Origin: Dromiciops gliroides
Lineage: Eukaryota > Chordata > Mammalia > Microbiotheria > Microbiotheriidae
Length of the DNA: 64,000 bases
Direction: 5' to 3'
Assembly: GCF_019393635.1 (NCBI RefSeq)
Contig: NC_057866.1
Location: forward strand, 171,648,403-171,712,402
This document shows, piece by piece, positions 36,665 to 46,988 of the stretch (position 1 is its first letter; each line of letters opens with the position of its first letter). Both the position numbers and the translations under genes were made by a program. Under the pieces are notes generated by a model that saw only the letters and a program-made list of their open reading frames with translations, did not search any database and was not told where the DNA came from.

Positions 36665-37480
36665 CCAGGTTACAAATCACCCCCAACACCCTCCCACAGG
36701 GATTTACTGAATTTCACAGGGGTTAAAACAAGCCCCCTTCTCCTTAGACTTTAAAGACTGCTTTATTACAGGCTGTTGGTGACCTGCTTCACTGTTTCTC
36801 CTCTCTTGAGCTTTTGGTTAGGGATTCCATTTATCTTCTCAAAGGGTTGGCAACATGAGGCTATAAGCTCCCCCACCCTCTCCCCTTCCCCAGACAAACT
36901 TCAGTTTGCTCTCCCCTATGTAAAATCTTTGGGACACACCACATCTTGGTCTCTGTCTTGACTTGTCCTGCTTTAAGTCTATCATTCAATTTCCTATGCC
37001 ACAATTCCCTATGCCCCATATTAAAGATCAGCTATGGGCATTCCTTGGATTGTGTATTGTCCTCTCTGGATCCCTGATTTTTCATGTACTGCCCCCACCT
37101 TATGGCCTCCTAATGTTTGTATGTATAAAATATACATGAAATAAGCAGAGTTTGACTTAGTGAATGCCTTAAAATTAATATTTAATGTTTTCCTCATATT
37201 TCTCCTAGATCTTTTATATCAAATTTTTCACTGAGCTATCCTTTTTGTTACAATCACCAGAAATTCTTTCAGTTGTCAAATGTCCATGTTTGCTTCCATT
37301 CGGGATTATATTCAATGTTGCAGGGTAAATGTTTCTTGACCACCCCAGATCTTTGCTCTTCAAAATATAATGTTCCAAGACCTACAGTCTTTTAGAGTAG
37401 AAATTACTAAGTCTTGTGAAATGCTGGCTTTATTTTCACAGCCTTTAAATTGTTAATTTATTTTTGCTTTGCTGTTTGCC
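36665..37480. other. Arm DNA between the ERV and the TRIM-C 3' flank
   Basis: It pairs with about 52,440-52,985 in the right arm. The left arm carries about 135-170 bp (around 36,970-37,107) missing from the right arm at about 52,680. No gene was recognised. Confidence 0.5.
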
Positions 37481-37819
37481 TGGATTCTCAGGCCCACACA
37501 TTAGGCAGATCTCTGTTTCTCATATACTGTAGACTAGGTTCAATCAAAACAGAGCCATGTCTTGTGGTCCATATCCACTAAAGATCCCCTGAAAGAGTGA
37601 TTTCTCAGTGCTCAAATTTCCCATGATCACGTCCCCACTTTTTGCTTTATCTCATCATAGACCTGAATAAGCAGGGCCTACATCTGAAGTTTCTATTTTC
37701 TACCTCCCCCAAATATATGCCGACCATGATCCTCATAAAGTTCTTGACAAAATAGAGATGAAACAGTAAGTCATTTCCCCCCCAAATTTGAATGAGACAC
37801 AAAATGTTGGTTCCATGTC

Positions 37820-37825
37820 TTTATT
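37820..37825 (-). terminator. TRIM-C polyadenylation signal (likely)
   Basis: AATAAA on the minus strand in the context CTTTCAATAAAGA, the partner of the TRIM-D signal at 51,960. Confidence 0.55.
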
Positions 37826-38311
37826 GAAAGGGAACAGCTCATTTTCGGAGATTGCCTCTACAAATCACAAACATTAACATCATTTTACATTGGATTTCAA
37901 ACTTACACAGGACTTTAGATACATTATATCATTTGAATCTTATAATCATCCTTGGACGCTAAGTGGCAAAGGTGAAACTATACTTATATATCGAGTGGAA
38001 AAGCACAAAAACAACCTTATCTTGTGTCTTTGAAGCAATGCATATATTAAATGACAAAGCTTAACTTGAACCTACTAGAACACCAGATTTTTGACCAAGC
38101 CTAATTGATGACTCATGTTGGAGGTTTATATTGGAGAATAGTTGTCTTTCTGAAGAGGCTCCTTTGATAAATCGGTATTGCTAGTAAATAATGTTTCTCT
38201 ACCAATCACCAACAGGAATGCTTTGAAATAACACATCCTGATCAGTAAGCAGAGTAGACCAGACACATATTAGACATAGATCTGTGTCTCTCCAGAAAAG
38301 CCTAGGAAAGT

Positions 38312-38445
38312 GACAAATAGGTGACATAGTGATTAGAGTGCCTGCCCTGAGGTTAGGATGACCAGCATTCAAATCTGGCCTCAGATACAAATCTGACCCT
38401 GGGCAAGTCACTTTACCTCTGTTGCCTTAAAAAAAAAAAAAAAAG
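38312..38445 (+). repeat. Diverged SINE in the TRIM-C 3' region
   Basis: TAGGTGACATAGTGATTAGAGTG to CAAGTCACTTTACC and a poly(A) tail, antisense to TRIM-C. The mirrored copy at about 51,350-51,485 shows it was there before the arm duplication. Confidence 0.8.
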
Positions 38446-38539
38446 GAAGGGAGGGAAGCTGAAAGAGAGGCAGGCAGGCAGGAGAGAGGGAAGAAAAGAG
38501 GGAAGAAACTCAAAGAAGATGCTATTTTAGGCAGTAATA

Positions 38540-41500
38540 TTATAAAGACATGAGAATCATTGGGATTCCACTCTCTTCCCCCTCTGGAGGACAAGGAGAA
38601 AAGAAGGGTCAAAGAGGCTCAGAGAAAGAAAAGTAAGGGAAATGATAGATGAAACATTTCCTCAAGGCATCATAAAATGAGATGGTACTTTCATCACAAT
38701 CCACCAAAATCCCAACCCTGTGGATAGGGACATAGATTGAATGTTCGAGGTAGGGGGGAGTGGTCCTGATAGTGTGCATATACCCATTTTGAATGTATGA
38801 CAGAAGTAATGCATCTTCATCACAGGGAATATTGACATCTCTCCTCAGTGACTCCCTGCATACACCAACTGTCCATTGCCTACTGTCTCCCACATCAACC
38901 TCCCAGTAGTGGGTTCCAGATTTGAAGATCTGACTTCCCAAAATGATACTCTCTTTAAATCGATCAGGTGTGAAAGTCACAGCCTGCTGGCGGCCTCCAT
39001 GTACAACCGTTTTCAGATCCTCAAATACAATGAAAGATGGACAGGCACTTTCAACATCCAAGGTCACATCCACTGACAATAAAAGAGAACAAGCAGTTGA
39101 GAGGTTTAGCTTTTCTAGATCTAGATAGATAGATAGGCACAGCACAGGGTACCCTATTCCAGGTTCTCTCTACCTATGAGCAAATTTTGTAGAAAAAAAT
39201 ATCTCTGCATCATGACAAAGTAATAATTTGGGGGCTCCTTTGGCTGATCTGTAGCTAGTCTGGCAGGAAGTAGGGGGTTTGGGGGGAGGGGGAAATGAGA
39301 AAATGTCAAGGCTGGATGCCCATCCATTCAAGATCCATTAATCAAGCCCTTGAGGAATACCATGGGTCCTTTGAAATGTAAGTTCATTGTTATCAGTGAA
39401 GATTCTCACCTTTGAAGCATATCAGTATTTCACACATCAAAGTATAATGAAAGGAGATCCTTGGAGTGCTGACAGTGTCTGGAACATGACCCAAGAGTGA
39501 CTCAGACCTGCAAAGAATACAAATACATTTAACCTCAGTGATGGGCACAGGCACTTGGTCTCACTGCCCTTCTTCCTGTCAGACAGATCCTCCATCTAAT
39601 TAGTACATTATTCCATAGCTCCTCTATATATTTCCATGCACAAACCTCCTGCTGCTCTTGCCCCCTGAGACCTCAAATTAAATCTTACCTTTTCAGTGTA
39701 TCTCCTACCACCTGTGGAGAAAGAGAAGAAGATAAGTGCTAGACTTTGCTATGCCTTATACACTGGCACTTCTGTGCTGTGATTCTCCATTTTGCCCACT
39801 AAATAACAAGTACTGAATATAATTGACTCTCATTTCCCATGGACTTGACTGACCTAAACTCATTGTGTCTGGAGATTTTCCTCAAAAGAATTGTCCAGAT
39901 GTGGACAGCTCAAGGACCTTATGCTTACAACCTTGTATGATTTCTAACATGTTTCTCTCAAGCTTTCATAAAACTTAGGACTTAGGCCCTTGCGTTCTGA
40001 ACCAGAGCACGTGCATTATATATTGATTTCCGGGGGGGTGGAACATCAGCATTTTGAGGAACATGGTCTACTCCTAGGAAGGGTTGGATGTGCTCTCCAT
40101 CTCTACTGAAGAGTCAGCACCAGGCTATTTGCCTTCATATTAAATGCTCATGGTCTACTAGGATTTTTGAATTAGGAAATCTAATTGTTGTGCTTTTGGA
40201 GGGTTTTTTAAATTATTTTTAGCTCTCATTTTCAGACCCAACTTAAGCTGAGGAAAACACCCAAGTCATGATCATTTCCTTCTCTATTGTACTCTTGGAT
40301 ATCTGAGGGTCAAGACTCTTAGAATTCTGTGTAAACTAAGATGCAACCAGCTTCCTAGACACTGCAATTAATTTCATTTGTTTTTTGCTCATTCTTCTCT
40401 AGGCTTTGGAGATCTTAGGGAACTGAATAAGTCAGGTATTATTTGATTATTAGATAATTTTCAGTTCTTACCTGCAGAAGCTGGACATTAGGTTTCTGTC
40501 CATTTTTCTCAACACGTATGGTCACCTCTTTCAAGTTTTGAAGGTGCTTGGAGAATATGACCTCACTTTCTCTTATACTCTTCAGGTGGTCAATTTCATG
40601 CCTGGCCAGCATTTCAACGTTCTTCTTTCTGCAGCAATTCATGGAACGTTTTGTATTCTGCTGTCAGACCCTCTCTGTATGCTTGGCTCTTATCCTAGAA
40701 GTAAATACCTTAGGTTTGATAAGGTTCAAAGGCTTCTCAATATCCAAAAGAAATTATGGCCCTGATCTCTGCTTCATTAGTGAGACTTTGTGCATAAATA
40801 AGCATATATTTATGCATACCAACTATATTTTTATTATCTAACTCTAGGGGGTCTTTTAATTTATAGGATAAAGAGGAAGACCAGATCTTCCAGGTTCTAC
40901 CTCTGGCACACAATAACCTATTGAGCCTGTCTAAATCCATTGATCTTTTGATGGTCTATGGAAGTTGTGCTTAAATCAAATAGAAATGGATCCCTGCTGG
41001 TTATATATTGACTCAGAAAACTTCAAATTAACATTATCCATGTTGTATTGCATTTTCCTTTGTTGTTGTTTCTAAATATTTCTCAATTACATTTTAATTT
41101 GGTTCAGGTGAACTCAGGAAATTTGTGGGCTGCTTGCTGACCCCTTGGCCTTGAATAGAACATCTCTGCAGCCAGGCAACTCTCCAAGACTAAAACTTCT
41201 GAAAAGTCGGGTCCTGTGGTGGCAGAGGAGTTAGCTCATTCAAAAATTCCTAATGAAATCATAAACCCCAGTGCTTCTCCTGGATAACTTTTTCTATAGT
41301 TGAAAGTTTTTAAGAGGTAAAATGGCATGAATTTCTACTCCCAGAAGGGAGCCCAGAAACTTTCCCTTGGGATTGTCCTTGGAACTTCAGACTGTCCTGA
41401 AGATTCTGACTCCAATAGAAAGAAGCTCTACACTTACCCTCCAACTATCCTCTTTCTTCCTCTCTTCAGTCAGCATCTCCTGAACTGTCTCCATTTGTAT

Positions 41501-42804
41501 CCAGCAAAAATCCAAAGTCTTTTGGAGTTTGTCCTATGGAAACACCACCATTAATTGACCCATGATGCTCTTGCCTAGAGTAGATCGGCAAAGCCCCACC
41601 ATATTAGGTCATGGAGGCCAGTGATTCTTAAAAGTGCCTATTGCTGTGTGTGGCCTTGGAGCTAAAAGGTACAGCTGATGCAGATACTTCAGATGATCCA
41701 TGGCTTCTAGGCCAGCTATATTTGAAACAAATGATTTGTTCAAAAGAACCACCAGTGGGAGTGACGGAATGCAATTCCTTCTCTGAATTGCTTCTCCATA
41801 GAAATCCAAAGGAATATAAATTTTGATCACTGAAACCTCACAGGAAATCTTGGGTTTCATTCCTTACTTATTCTTTCATTAAAACAAACACCTGGCTAAT
41901 TAACTCTTTTGTCCCAGGTAGCTTCATTTATGATTTCTTGAAATAGGGCTCTGGAAAAGCAGGCTTGATAAAGCCTAATGGGGTTCAAATGGATCTACTT
42001 GACCATGCCTTAAACCAAAATCACTCTGTCTCTCACTGATGGTCCAGGCCTTACCTGTTGGTTCATTGTTTGGGTTGAATGGCTCAAAGTGAGTGTAAGT
42101 AGCAATTGTTTCAGTTCTAGTCAGAAAAGCCCAAGGTCTTCCCCTCCCACAATGACTTCTTTTTGAGTAGGTAAAAGAGGTAATTTCCTTCCCTCATTTC
42201 TTATCTAGAGTTAATCACTGGACCCAGATGGCTCTGGATGAGCGAGTGAGACTGGTGATTCTCTACAGCTCTGCCTCACTTAAATCCAATCCATCTGCAG
42301 GTCAAGACATGACCTTTCTGCTGTCTTTGGTCCTCTTTGAGAACAGGACAAACAACAAGAAATAACAACAACAATCTCCATAGAAATACTTACCCTAGCA
42401 TCCTCTCCAGCCTTTTGTATAGGCCATATTGTATGTCTGCTGTGTTCTGGGGTTTGAAAGCAAACTTCACAGAGCAGGACTTGGTCCTCCTCACAGAACA
42501 GGTTTTGCTCTGTCTCATGCCTGTCACATTTCATGATTTCCTCTTTAATCTTCAGCAAGTAGGGTTCCACTTGTCTGGCCATGCTGGACAAATTTTCGAG
42601 AGAGTGATTGCACTCCAGGTCTCTCAAATGGAAGGGTCTTTTGCACTCAGGACAAGGGCAGGGTTGGTCAACTTCTCCCCAGTTCCTGAGGAGGCAGTGG
42701 TGGCAAAAGCTGTGGCCACAGCCCAAGGTTACTGGGTGATTGAAATAGTCCATGCACAAAGAGCAGGTCAGCTCTTCCTTGAGGTTTTCAGCTAAATGAG
42801 CCAT
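38540..42804 (-). pseudogene. TRIM-C: TRIM pseudogene, inverted copy of TRIM-D
   Basis: Exon equivalents in transcript order are 42,804-42,394 (411 bp), 41,533-41,438 (96), 40,694-40,472 (223), 39,711-39,689 (23), 39,507-39,410 (98) and 39,072-38,540 (533). Splice borders are kept. The RING and B-box exon encodes the same 137 residues as TRIM-D. The third exon is 8 bp shorter than the 231 bp seen in A, B and D (deletion near 40,640), which shifts the frame. In the last exon the arginine codon CGA of TRIM-D reads TGA after SEPL (38,609), which would remove the last 24 residues. No promoter or first exon like those of A, B and D lies upstream in this orientation. A short RING/B-box protein could still be made if it is transcribed. 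Confidence 0.88.
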
Positions 42805-43239
42805 GTTCCCAAGCAGAAACAGAGACTGATGCAATTTCCAGGAAGTGATGGAGAATAGGTCCTCAGCCTTCTCTCCTTGTGCTTATTTATCTCCTAGGGT
42901 CCTCTGGACACTTTCAGTTTCTCACCTCTGAAAGAGGAGCATCATTTTACTCAGGTTGAAAAGAGAAAAAAGCAAGGGCAAATTAGTGAATGGACTAGGC
43001 CAAAGTAGACTAAAGACCATGCCTTCAAAGATCTGTGGTTGTAGAATTTAAGCTCTCTTTCCCAAACCCACAATAGTCTGAATCAGTCATTCTAGTGAAC
43101 TTAGAAGCCCCCTTCCCTCTTTTTCCAGCCTCATGGATTAAGTTGTCTCCCTGCTTCTACCTCTCCCCTCCAACCAGGAAGTCTAACCAATGCCTACGTT
43201 CTCTTGGAGATAATCTTTAGAAATAAAAAGGAAGCATCT

Positions 43240-43920
43240 GTTATGCACAGCTGGATACTTTTGACCCAGTAATACCAGTACTAGGTCTGTGTCCCAAAGA
43301 GATCATAAAAAAGGGGAAAGGACCCACATGAACAGAAACATTTATAGCAGCTTTCTTTGTGTTGGCCAAAAATTGGAAATCGAGGGGATGCCCATCAACT
43401 GGGAAATGGAATACTATTGTACGATAAGAAATGATGAGCAGGAAGATTTCAGAAAAACCTGGAAAGACTTCAGTGGACTAAGTGAAGTGATCAGAACCAG
43501 AAGAACATTGTCCACAGTAACTGCAACGTTGTGTGATGATCACCTGTGATAGCTGAGCTCTCCTCAGCAATGCAATGATCCATGACAATTCCAGACAACT
43601 CTGGATGGAAAATGCTCTCTACATCCAGAACAAAAAGAACTGTGGTGTATGAACGCAGAACTCTTCCTACTTTTTGTTGTTGTTTGTGTTTGTTTTTTGA
43701 GATTTTTTTCACTCTTGTTTGGATCCTTTGTTCACACTATTAATGAAAAAATATGTTTAATGTTATTGTACATATATAATCGGTATCAGATTGCTTTCTG
43801 GCTTGGAAAGAGGGGAAGGAAGGGAGGAGGAAAAAATTTGAAACTAAAAATCTTATGAAAACTAATGTTGAAAACTATCTTTATATATTATTTGAAAAAT
43901 AATATACTTTTAAGATTGAA
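43240..43920 (+). repeat. L1 3'-end fragment in the left arm
   Basis: It matches the L1 end: TTTTGACCCAGTAATACC, TCCCAAAGAGATCATAAAA, the GGAAAGGACCCACATG block and the GTTGAAAACTATCTTTATAT tail. It pairs with 45,870-46,555 in the right arm. The outer two thirds of the pair are almost identical and the part nearest the spacer is clearly less so. Confidence 0.9.
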
Positions 43921-43944
43921 AAATTGAAGCATGAAATGTTTGTT

Positions 43945-44198
43945 GATTTAAATTCAGTACCTGGTAAAGGTCTGGCATGGAAACTCCATCAAGTTGAACT
44001 CTGACCTGCTACTACCATCTAAAGCAAAGCCCAGGAACCAAGGATGTTAAGGAGGTCACACCTTCCAGGCTGATTTAAACTCAGTACCCTGTGAAGCTCT
44101 GGATTGGAAACTCCCTCAGGTGCAAACTCTTCCCTGCTACTTCCATCTAAAGCAGAGCCCAGGAACCAAGGATGTTAAGGAGATCACATCCTTCAGGT
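43945..44198 (+). repeat. Tandem duplication (2 x about 127 bp) in the TRIM-D promoter
   Basis: Unit 1 starts at 43,945 and unit 2 at 44,072; both begin GATTTAAA.TCAGTACC. They share GGAAACTCC.TCA, CATCTAAAGCA.AGCCCAGG and AACCAAGGATGTTAAGGAG. By eye they agree at about 85 percent. Unit 1 ends with TCACACCT (44,056-44,063), a reverse-strand T-box-like half-site. Unit 2 leads into AGGTGTGAA at 44,195. Confidence 0.85.
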
Positions 44199-44240
44199 GT
44201 GAACAAGAGAGGTAGAGCCTAGGAACCTAGAGGCTATAAA
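44195..44240 (+). promoter_or_regulatory. TRIM-D core promoter: T-box-like half-site and TATA box
   Basis: AGGTGTGAA at 44,195-44,203 is followed by TATAAA at 44,235-44,240. The spacing (32 bp) is shorter than in TRIM-A (76 bp) and TRIM-B (64 bp). It points toward TRIM-D, away from TRIM-C. Confidence 0.65.
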
Positions 44241-44264
44241 GGGCCAGGTCAATGGAATGATCCA

Positions 44265-44340
44265 AATCAGAGTCTGATTCTTGGAGACTCAGATCTGGAG
44301 TTGTAGAGCCTGAAGGAAACCTAGATCTGTGGAAGTAAAG
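44265..44340 (+). other. TRIM-D noncoding first exon (predicted)
   Basis: It ends AGTAAAG followed by GTAAGTATCC at 44,341. The words AGATCTGGAG and CCTGAAGGAAAC are shared with the TRIM-B first exon. The start is estimated from the TATA box. Confidence 0.6.
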
Positions 44341-44550
44341 GTAAGTATCCCCACGTTGGAATGATTTTGTTTGACTAATTTCAGGCAGCAACTCCTATCC
44401 AAGAAAAGCCATGGAGGTTGCTCATTCCAGGTGAAGGAGTATGAAGCTACCAGCTCAATTAAAGAAAGAAGGAGATATCAAAGCAGAGAATATCCCTGGA
44501 GAGTGTCAGGTTCACCTGAGGACAGAGCAACTTTTAGTAAGATTATAGCA

Positions 44551-44697
44551 GGGGCAGCTAGGTGGCACAGTGGATAGAGCACCTGCCCTGGAGTCAGGAG
44601 GACCTGAATTCAAATCCAACCTCAGACACTTGACACTTACTAGCTGTGTGACCCTAGGCAAGTCACTTAACCCCCAGTGCTCTGAAAAAGAAAAATC
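44551..44697 (+). repeat. Marsupial SINE in the spacer
   Basis: A full-length SINE with perfect target duplication AAGATTATAGCA at 44,539-44,550 and 44,698-44,709. It lies in the TRIM-D first intron. Confidence 0.92.
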
Positions 44698-44994
44698 AAG
44701 ATTATAGCAAAGATATTTTAATTTCTAACCCCAGATTTGGTGACAAAATGTTATTCAGCTTTGTTTTTCCCTAACCTGATAGGTGACTACTTAGCTTAAA
44801 ATTGGGAGATTTTAAGATTTCCTGAATTTCCAAGTCTTAAATGTCAAATAAAGAAGTTGGCTAACATGCTCTCTCTGGCCTCATCCTACACTGATATCTG
44901 AGAAGCTATTGATTATGAATTTTGTGTGTGAAGGATGAGACCATGTACTAGGTATGATACTAGAATAATTTCAAGTTTAAAACTATTGAGAAAA

Positions 44995-45655
44995 TGTGTT
45001 TTGGGATGTCCAGAGGCCCCCCTCCCCTTGAGGGGATAATATTAAGATTGATTGGACTCTGGGGCAGCTAGGTGGTGCAGTGGATAGAGCACCGGCCCTG
45101 GAGTCAGGAGTACCTGAGTTCAAATCCAGCCTCAGACACTTAACACTTACTAGCTTTGTGACCTTGGGCAAGTCACTTAACCCCAATTACCTCACCAAAA
45201 AAAAAAAAAAGATTGATTAGACTCACTTTACTAATTAACTCACTTAAAGTTAACTTAATTAAAACCACACCTACATGAACACCTGTTCCTCAGAGGGTGT
45301 GTTCTCTGAAGTCTGACCTCAGCATGTTCTGCTCATGGACCACCCTCAAGTCCAGTAAACCAATAGATTCGAATGATGCTGGCCAATTAGCTTTGCACAT
45401 TGTGGAAGCGCCGCCTTTCCTTGGGACCCAGAGGAAGCTTCTGGGGCAGACATATTCTCAGATGGGCTGGTGGTGGAGGGGTTGGGGGATGAAGGAGCCC
45501 AGGCTGGGATTTCTTCTCTCCTCTAGGCTAGATAGGCCTTTAAACTTTCTGAGCCACATATACTTTAATAAATTTTTAATGCCCCAAACTGGTGGTAAAG
45601 CTTCTAATTTATAAGGAGCAATATATTAGGAACCCCAGCTAATTTTCCCCAAACA
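44995..45655 (+). repeat. Solo LTR-like fossil in the spacer
   Basis: The part around GGACCACCCTCAAGTCC and GGCCAATTAGCTTTGC matches the LTR-like repeat at about 9,300-9,370. It ends with an AATAAA-containing stretch and CCCCAAACA. No internal retroviral region is present. A SINE lies within it. Boundaries are approximate. Confidence 0.45.
45059..45208 (+). repeat. Marsupial SINE inside the LTR-like repeat
   Basis: A full-length SINE with target duplication AAGATTGATTGGACT at 45,044-45,058 and 45,209-45,223 (one mismatch). Confidence 0.92.
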
Positions 45656-45869
45656 TGGGACAGAAAGAAGGTGACCACATAATATGTTACATGCTACAAA
45701 ACATCACAACATGGACAAAGATTAATGGGAAAATATTACTAAATGTTCCATAAATGCTTGTGAAACACAGTAGTTTCACCATTAATATATAGCAACAATT
45801 TTTGGAATTGTTTGGGGAGTTTGAGTTGTTAAAATTTCATAAAATGTTTCAGCAAATGCTTCTTTTTTC

Positions 45870-46555
45870 AATTTTAAAAGCATCTTATTTTTTCAAATTA
45901 TATATAAAGATAGTTTTCAACATTTGTTTTCATAAGATTTTTAGTTCCAAATTTTTCTCCTCCTCACTTCCTTCCCCACTTCCCAAGACAGAACGCAATG
46001 TGATATAGTTATATATGCACGATCACATTAAACATATTTCTGTATCAGAAGCATTGTGAAAAAAGATTCCAAAAAAGAGGGAAAAAATCTCAAAAAATGA
46101 AAACAAGTAACAACAACAAAAAGCAGAAATAGTTCTGCGTTCATACACCACAGTTCTTTTTGTTCTGGATGTAGAGAGCATTTTCCATCCAGAGTTGTCT
46201 GGAATTGTCATGGATCATTGCATTGCTGAGGAGAGCTCAGCTATCACAGGTGATCATCACACAACGTTGCAGTTACTGTGGACAATGTTCTTCTGGTTCT
46301 GATCACTTCACTTAGTCCACTGAAGTCTTTCCAGGTTTTTCTGAAATCTTCCTGCTCATCATTTCTTATCGTACAATAGTATTCCATTTCCCAGTTGATG
46401 GGCATCCCCTCGATTTCCAATTTTTGGCCAACACAAAGAAAGCTGCTATAAATGTTTCTGTTCATGTGGGTCCTTTCCCCTTTTTTATGATCTCTTTGGG
46501 ACACAGACCTAGTACTGGTATTACTGGGTCAAAAGTATCCAGCTGTGCATAACAG
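45870..46555 (-). repeat. L1 3'-end fragment in the right arm
   Basis: The mirror of 43,240-43,920. The open frame at 46,244-46,504 encodes the same 86 residues as the left copy, which shows how close this part of the arms is. It lies in TRIM-D intron 1. Confidence 0.9.
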
Positions 46556-46988
46556 ATGCTTCCTTTTTATTTCTAAAGATTATCTCCAAGAGAACGTAGG
46601 CATTGGTTAGACTTCCTGGTTGGAGGGGAGAGGTAGAAGCAGGGAGACAACTTAATCCATGAGGCTGGAAAAAGAGGGAAGGGGACTTCTAAGTTCACTA
46701 GAATGACTGATTCAGACTATTGTGGGTTTGGGAAAGAGAGCTTAAATTCTACAACCACAGATCTTTGAAGGCATGGTCTTTAGTCTACTTTGGCCTAGTC
46801 CATTCACTAATTTGCCCTTGCTTTTTTCTCTTTTCAACCTGAGTAAAATGATGCTCCTCTTTCAGAGGTGAGAAACTGAAAGTGTCCAGAGGACCCTAGG
46901 AGATAAATAAGCACAAGGAGAGAAGGCTGAGGACCTATTCTCCATCACTTCCTGGAAATTGCATCAGTCTCTGTTTCTGCTTGGGAAC

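Larger units (their letters stand above)
33560..43935. repeat. Left arm of a large inverted repeat (palindrome)
   Basis: It pairs as reverse complement with 45,855-58,890. The unbroken core is about 35,810-43,935 against 45,855-53,850. An outer piece, 33,560-34,243, pairs with 58,212-58,890. Paired landmarks are the two TRIM start codons (42,804 and 46,989), the last-exon starts (39,072 and 50,673) and the poly(A) signals (37,825 and 51,960). Their coordinate sums are all close to 89,780. The piece 34,245-35,810 has no partner in the right arm. Confidence 0.95.
43936..45854. other. Palindrome spacer carrying the only TRIM promoter of the pair
   Basis: About 1.9 kb without an inverted partner. 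It holds a tandem duplication, a TATA promoter and first exon facing TRIM-D, two SINEs with intact target duplications, and an LTR-like repeat. Confidence 0.85.

Noticed and set aside
42337-42795. 152-residue open frame opposite the TRIM-C RING exon (and its mirror at 46,998-47,378)
   Set aside because: It is the antisense shadow of a conserved coding exon and has no signal of its own.
43289-43549. 86-residue open frame conserved in both palindrome arms
   Set aside because: It matches the end of L1; conservation between the arms reflects the recent duplication or conversion, not selection on a protein.
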